From Vombatus ursinus (Eukaryota > Chordata > Mammalia > Diprotodontia > Vombatidae), in the NCBI RefSeq assembly GCF_900497805.2, contig NW_020954548.1, positions 11,759,984 to 11,823,983 of the forward strand: DNA of 64,000 nt. The letters run 5' to 3'. The first letter of the stretch is position 1, and the number at the start of each line of letters is the position of its first letter. The translations under genes and the position numbers were made by a program. The notes below the pieces were generated by a model, which did not search any database, was not told the DNA's origin, and was given only the letters and a program-made list of their open reading frames with translations. This document shows, piece after piece, positions 60,150 to 64,000 of this stretch.

Positions 60150-60898
60150 TCAAAGAACTTCTAGCCCACTATGAATACCAAAAGTTACTTTTTCACCAAA
60201 ATAGAAAACCAGTTAATAAACTGATTAAAATCAGGCAGAGCTCACAGCAAAGCACAACATGTTCTGTCTGTTCCATCTCTCACTTCTTGGTCAACAAGAA
60301 CAGGGCTTTTCATTATTCCTTCCTTGGCATACACCAAAACTGTCCTGCAAATTTGCAGACTTACTGATTCATCATGTCATGTGGGATAAGCATGTGGCAA
60401 TGGAGAGATCTGCTATGACTATGGTTAGTAACAGCTGAAAAGTGTCACAGCTGTTATAAATCTTCAGCATTTGTGGGCAAATCATAATTACAAGGAGCAC
60501 CCACTATATGTCTGGCACATAGTTGTTTTTTAAGTATTTAAGTACTTGATTAACATGTAAAAAACCATGTAAGATGCAAAACAATGGTAATATAACTCTT
60601 CAGGAAGTTGGACACTCATTTTCCTCAGGCACCTATAGCTGCAATTACAGCTGATAACAAGTGAAAAGTACTTAACTGACCTATTTAGGAATTGGGTGGT
60701 GGGAGAGGGAAGCAGTGTATAATTCAAAACGGCATTAACATTTTCCTGAGGGTTAATTGTTTTCCTAACTTGAGTACAAATGTGGCAAGACCAAACGATT
60801 CAAAAAATATATATTGGATCTACTGCATGAAGAATTCAGTACTGTGGGAAGAGGGATAGAAAGCTTATATAAGACAGAGTTCCTTCCATTGGCTTATG

Positions 60899-61121
60899 AC
60901 TTTCCTAAGGTCACATAGTTGGTAAATGTCTGAGTAAACGTCTGAGGCCAAACTTGAACTCAGGAAGATGAGTCTTCCTGACTCTATGCCCAGTACTCTA
61001 TCTACTGCATCCAAAGAACTTCTAGCCCACATAAATGCCAAAAGTATTCCTGACTCCAGACCTGGCACTTTATCCACTGTGCCACCTAGCTGCCCCAATA
61101 AACTGCAGTGGCTTCCTATTT
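60899..61121 (-). repeat. Chimeric SINE copy 3, partial, inverted
   Basis: The reverse complement follows copy 1 at about 55891-56096: part of the ancient repeat ('ccactgcagtttatt'), first head, 'atttatgtgggctagaagtt', second head, and the SINE body as far as 'ccttaggaaagtca'. It lacks the Mar1 tail. Confidence 0.9.
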
Positions 61122-61710
61122 CCTAGTGATGATAGCACTCATATTTCTATATGAAGCCTTAAATTCACAAAGATCATTTCTTAACCCCTGTGACTTGCTC
61201 ATGAGCACATAACCACTGTTAGAGCCTTGATTTGAATCTACTTGTCTTGGGCCTGATCTCCATATTCTGCTACTCCATCTTTCAACAGTAACAAAGGTTC
61301 ATCCTTCTTAGCTTTTCCTCCATATTATGCTACTAAAATATATGTGTTGCCTATAAATTACAAAGCAAATACCCTTAACATTCCTAAGACTTAGGATGGT
61401 CAGAGGTGGGGCAAGGAAGCAAGTTTCAGAGACCAATCTTCCAATCTCCGATTGAAGAGATTCTCTTGTTTATCATTAGGCATGAATTGATGGCAAAAAC
61501 ATTTCCCCTACTTAGCCAATATTATACACACATACATATTATTACATCAAGGGCAGTAGTTTCATGTCATTTAAGCTTTTTGCCACTGTTTTACATGCTC
61601 AATTTGCATATTAAGATTAAAATTTTATATTAAAAAAGATTAAAATTATATCTGAGATCTGGACCATCCTCTTGCTAAAGATAAGGAAATGTTCTCTGTG
61701 AACTGAAACC

Positions 61711-62178
61711 TGTTTGACTGGTATGGCCCCAGTCCTGCAGGATGCATGTATGTTAAGGTTAATAAACCCAGAGGCTAGAATAATTCTCCTCCCATCCCAG
61801 TCCCTTGCAAGATGGTAAAGTCCCTGCCTCTCATTCTTCCTTATTGGGCTATTTAGAAAATATCCCCATTTCACTGGACCTGATCATACTACTATCTTCC
61901 CCTATGGATGAGAGAGCACTCTCCTACTAGTGCCAGCTGTCTCTTTGTCTTAAACACTATATAAATTTGAACCCCGAGAGGGCTCCGCCTTTGTCTAGAA
62001 TATAAAAGCCATCACATAGTTCCACATCCAGATGCTACCCCATTGGGTGCTGCCCTTGGCTGAGGGCAATGGCGGCCTGACACTGAGAATGTTCCCTGTT
62101 GGTATCTGTTCTCCTCTTCCCCTTGTGAGGAGTAATAGTTTTTTAACTGCTGCCCCTGTGTGGCTCCATTGTTCTTCA
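61711..62178 (+). mobile_element. LTR-like fossil of an endogenous retrovirus
   Basis: About 0.47 kb starting TGTTTGACTGG and ending GTTCTTCA, with a TATA-like ACTATATAAATTT near 61965 and a GC-richer R/U5-like part after it. No internal retroviral genes are next to it, so it looks like a solo LTR. It differs from the LTR at 33.6 kb. Family uncertain, borders approximate, old. Confidence 0.5.
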
Positions 62179-62274
62179 TGAAAATTCTCCTCTACTGCAC
62201 TCATGAGCTAAAGGATCATGATTAGGATCAAAATCATTTACTGAGATAAAATTTAAATATTGTTTTTTGTTTAT

Positions 62275-62528
62275 TTTGTTCAGTTGTTTTTTCAGTCTTG
62301 TCCAACTCTTCGTGACCCCATTTGGGGTTTTCTTGGCAAAAATACTAGAGTGTTTTGCCATTTCCTTCCCCAACTCATTTTGCAGATGAGGAAACTGAAG
62401 TAAACAGAGTTAAGTGACTTGCTCAGTGTCACACAGCTAGTAAGTGTCTGAGGCCAGATTTGAACTCAGGAAGATGTCCTCCGAACTCCAGGTCCAGCAC
62501 TCTATGCACTGTACCACCTAGCTGCACC
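62275..62528 (-). repeat. Mar1-type SINE with clean target duplication
   Basis: Flanked by TTTTTGTTTAT at 62264-62274 and 62529-62539. Bov-B-like tail 'cgtgaccccatttggggttt', CORE, and head 'gtaccacctagctgcac'. One of the better-kept copies here. Confidence 0.93.
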
Positions 62529-63399
62529 TTTTTGTTTATATTTAATATTAAATATAGATGGCTGAGCAAGGGAAAAGTTAAGGAACACTAAGGCAAAACA
62601 TATACTGCTTGAAGGTTATTGAAAAGAAGAGCAATTTTTTTCAAGGACAGGAAATAAATGCCAATAGCATCAGCAATGATTTAGAAAGATCATTATTACA
62701 AATTTTCAGTAAGCAGAGAATTATTCTCTAAGAGACAGGATGAAGCAGTGCTTTGAGGCTTATAGACAAGTTGAAATTTCACCTAATGTACATACTAGCT
62801 GTTATAACCATGGGCAAATCACTTAATCTCTATAAATTTCAATTTCCACACCTGTAAAATGTGGGCCAATAATATTTGCAGTACTTACTTTGTGGAATTG
62901 TACAAAGGTTCAAATAAGATAATGTAAGCAAAGAACTGAGCAAATTTTAAAATTTTATATGAATTTTATATTTTACATTTTAAATTTTATATGAATATCA
63001 ATTATTATTGAAGCTATATTTTTCTGTATTATTCACATGGAGAAAAGGAAATTGAAACACCGAATAAGAAGCATATCTAAGACAAACAGGAAGAGGCCTA
63101 AAAAACTACTTTTCTAAACTCCTATATTGTTAAATAATAATGATGATGATAGCTAATATTAACATAGCACTTCCTTTGTGCCAGGCACTGTGCTAAATGT
63201 TTTACAATTGATCTTCGTTGCAACCCTGGAAGGTAGGTGCTATTTTTATCTTCATTTTATAGATGATGAAATTGAGGAAAATAGAGGTTAAATTACTTGC
63301 CCAGGGTCATTCAGTTTATAAGTGCCTGAGGCTGGATTTGAAATCGTATCTTGCTGACTCCAGGTGCAAAATGGTTCTCAAATAAAAACTCATCAACTT

Positions 63400-63830
63400 C
63401 CAGAATTTGTATGAAGCTCACTTTAAAATCTCTCTCTAAGCTTTGTTATTCTACTATATTCCAAACTGCCTGCTGACTTCCTGTATGTGTTGCCCTCACC
63501 TCAAACACAACATGATTAAAATAATATTCAGCATCTTTCCCCAAAACTCCTTTCTCCAACCTCCATATTTTTTATTCAATCTCATCTCCCATAATCCCTC
63601 AACAGAAACAAATTTCCTTTATCCAGAATGCTTCCCATTCCTCATACTCCAAAGTCATTCCTAACTCCAAGCCCCTGGTAATGTTTTGATCTAATCTCTA
63701 CCTATCCAAATCTTACTATTTCTTCAAAACCCAGTCTAAGTCTCACCTTCCATGAAACCTTTGCTGTGAATATTCCCAGCTAAAAGTTACTGGTTTATTT
63801 TTTTCAATACCTGCACTTATTACAGAAGGT
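63400..63830 (+). repeat. Possible L2-related LINE fragment
   Basis: C/T-rich text such as 'tccagaatgcttcccattcc' and 'agtctcaccttccatgaaac' resembles L2 3' regions but is heavily diverged. Confidence 0.45.
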
Positions 63831-64000
63831 ATTTATGTTTTGGAGAGAGATTAGAAGATGTCTAAAGTCCTATCTAACCCTCAAGTTCCATTCCTCAATG
63901 TCTGTACCATTCTTTTTGTACTTAGTTGTGTGTCAGAAGATGAATTATGTATGGGCACATATTCAGTCAACAAATATTCATTAAACATTGTGCAGAGAGC

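Larger units (their letters stand above)
4830..64000 (-). other. SH3GL2: SH3GL2 gene, exons 2-9 and 3' UTR (exon 1 outside window)
   Basis: Eight minus-strand exons were placed by matching the endophilin-A1 protein and checking every border for AG/GT and phase. Coding lengths are 69, 73, 144, 134, 159, 104, 131 and 200 nt, which sum to 1014 nt including the stop, or residues 16-352. The first exon (about 15 residues, the start of the H0 amphipathic helix), the promoter and the rest of intron 1 lie beyond 64,000. The product is a presynaptic cytosolic and membrane-associated protein that senses and generates curvature with an N-BAR dimer and binds proline-rich partners (dynamin, synaptojanin) with a C-terminal SH3 domain. 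The sequence fits A1 rather than the A2/A3 paralogues, as judged from memory of the human protein, especially in the linker and SH3 regions. Confidence 0.96.
54974..64000 (-). other. SH3GL2: SH3GL2 intron 1 (partial)
   Basis: At least 9.0 kb, open at the window edge. It contains a (GATA)n tract, an ancient repeat, three related chimeric SINE copies, a half-L1 of 2.86 kb, an LTR, a Mar1 SINE with clean target duplication and an L2-like end at about 63400-63830. I could not find the short first coding exon (MSVAGLKKQFHKATQ in human, from memory). Confidence 0.75.

Noticed and set aside
54974-64000. Search for SH3GL2 exon 1
   Set aside because: I found no segment encoding the expected N terminus before a phase-0 donor, so the exon is taken to lie outside the window.
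1-64000. CRISPR arrays, operons or prokaryotic features
   Set aside because: Everything points to a vertebrate nuclear genome with introns and retroelements. The tandem arrays present are simple microsatellites.

Overview
The window is a stretch of marsupial nuclear DNA. Coding sequence is very sparse (about 1 kb in 64 kb). The rest is intron and flank filled with marsupial-type retroelements: L1 copies, an L1-derived ORF1-only element, tRNA-headed CORE-SINEs of the Mar1 type that end in a Bov-B/RTE-like tail, MIR and L2 fossils, and two LTR-like pieces. The Mar1 tail (for example near 18,720, 48,250 and 62,290) is the main reason for saying marsupial. The species cannot be fixed from the sequence alone.

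One host gene is present: SH3GL2 (endophilin-A1), on the minus strand. Eight exons are found (2 to 9). They join with correct phase and GT/AG borders into 337 codons plus a stop. With the 15-residue first exon, which must lie beyond position 64,000, the total is 352 residues, the length of the human protein as I recall it. Exon 9 (SH3 domain and stop) is at 6188-6387, exon 8 at 8564-8694, exon 7 at 9063-9166, exon 6 at 10889-11047, exon 5 at 19094-19227, exon 4 at 19782-19925, exon 3 at 45665-45737 and exon 2 at 54905-54973. The 3' UTR probably runs from 6187 to about 4830, where an AATAAA lies on the minus strand. Endophilin-A1 bends membranes through its N-BAR domain and recruits dynamin and synaptojanin through its SH3 domain during synaptic vesicle endocytosis.

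Layout: 1-4829 is downstream flank with an L1-type 3' end and a 5'-truncated L1. 4830-11047 holds the compact 3' part of the gene. 11048-19093 is intron 5, with a 1.6 kb L1. 19926-45664 is intron 3, with a retroelement cluster at 21.2-24.9 kb, a perfect 43-bp inverted repeat at 25.4 kb, a 460-bp direct duplication at 26.1/28.3 kb and an LTR at 33.6-34.1 kb. 45738-54904 is intron 2, with an L1 in a clean 12-bp target duplication. 54974-64000 is part of intron 1. It contains a nearly full-length 2.86 kb half-L1 element, a family of three related chimeric SINE copies and a second LTR.

I see no novel gene system. The most informative signals are structural: the perfect hairpin, the SINE chimera whose source locus can be recognised, the dimeric 3' end of the half-L1 element, and the local duplication that carries a SINE with its flanks.
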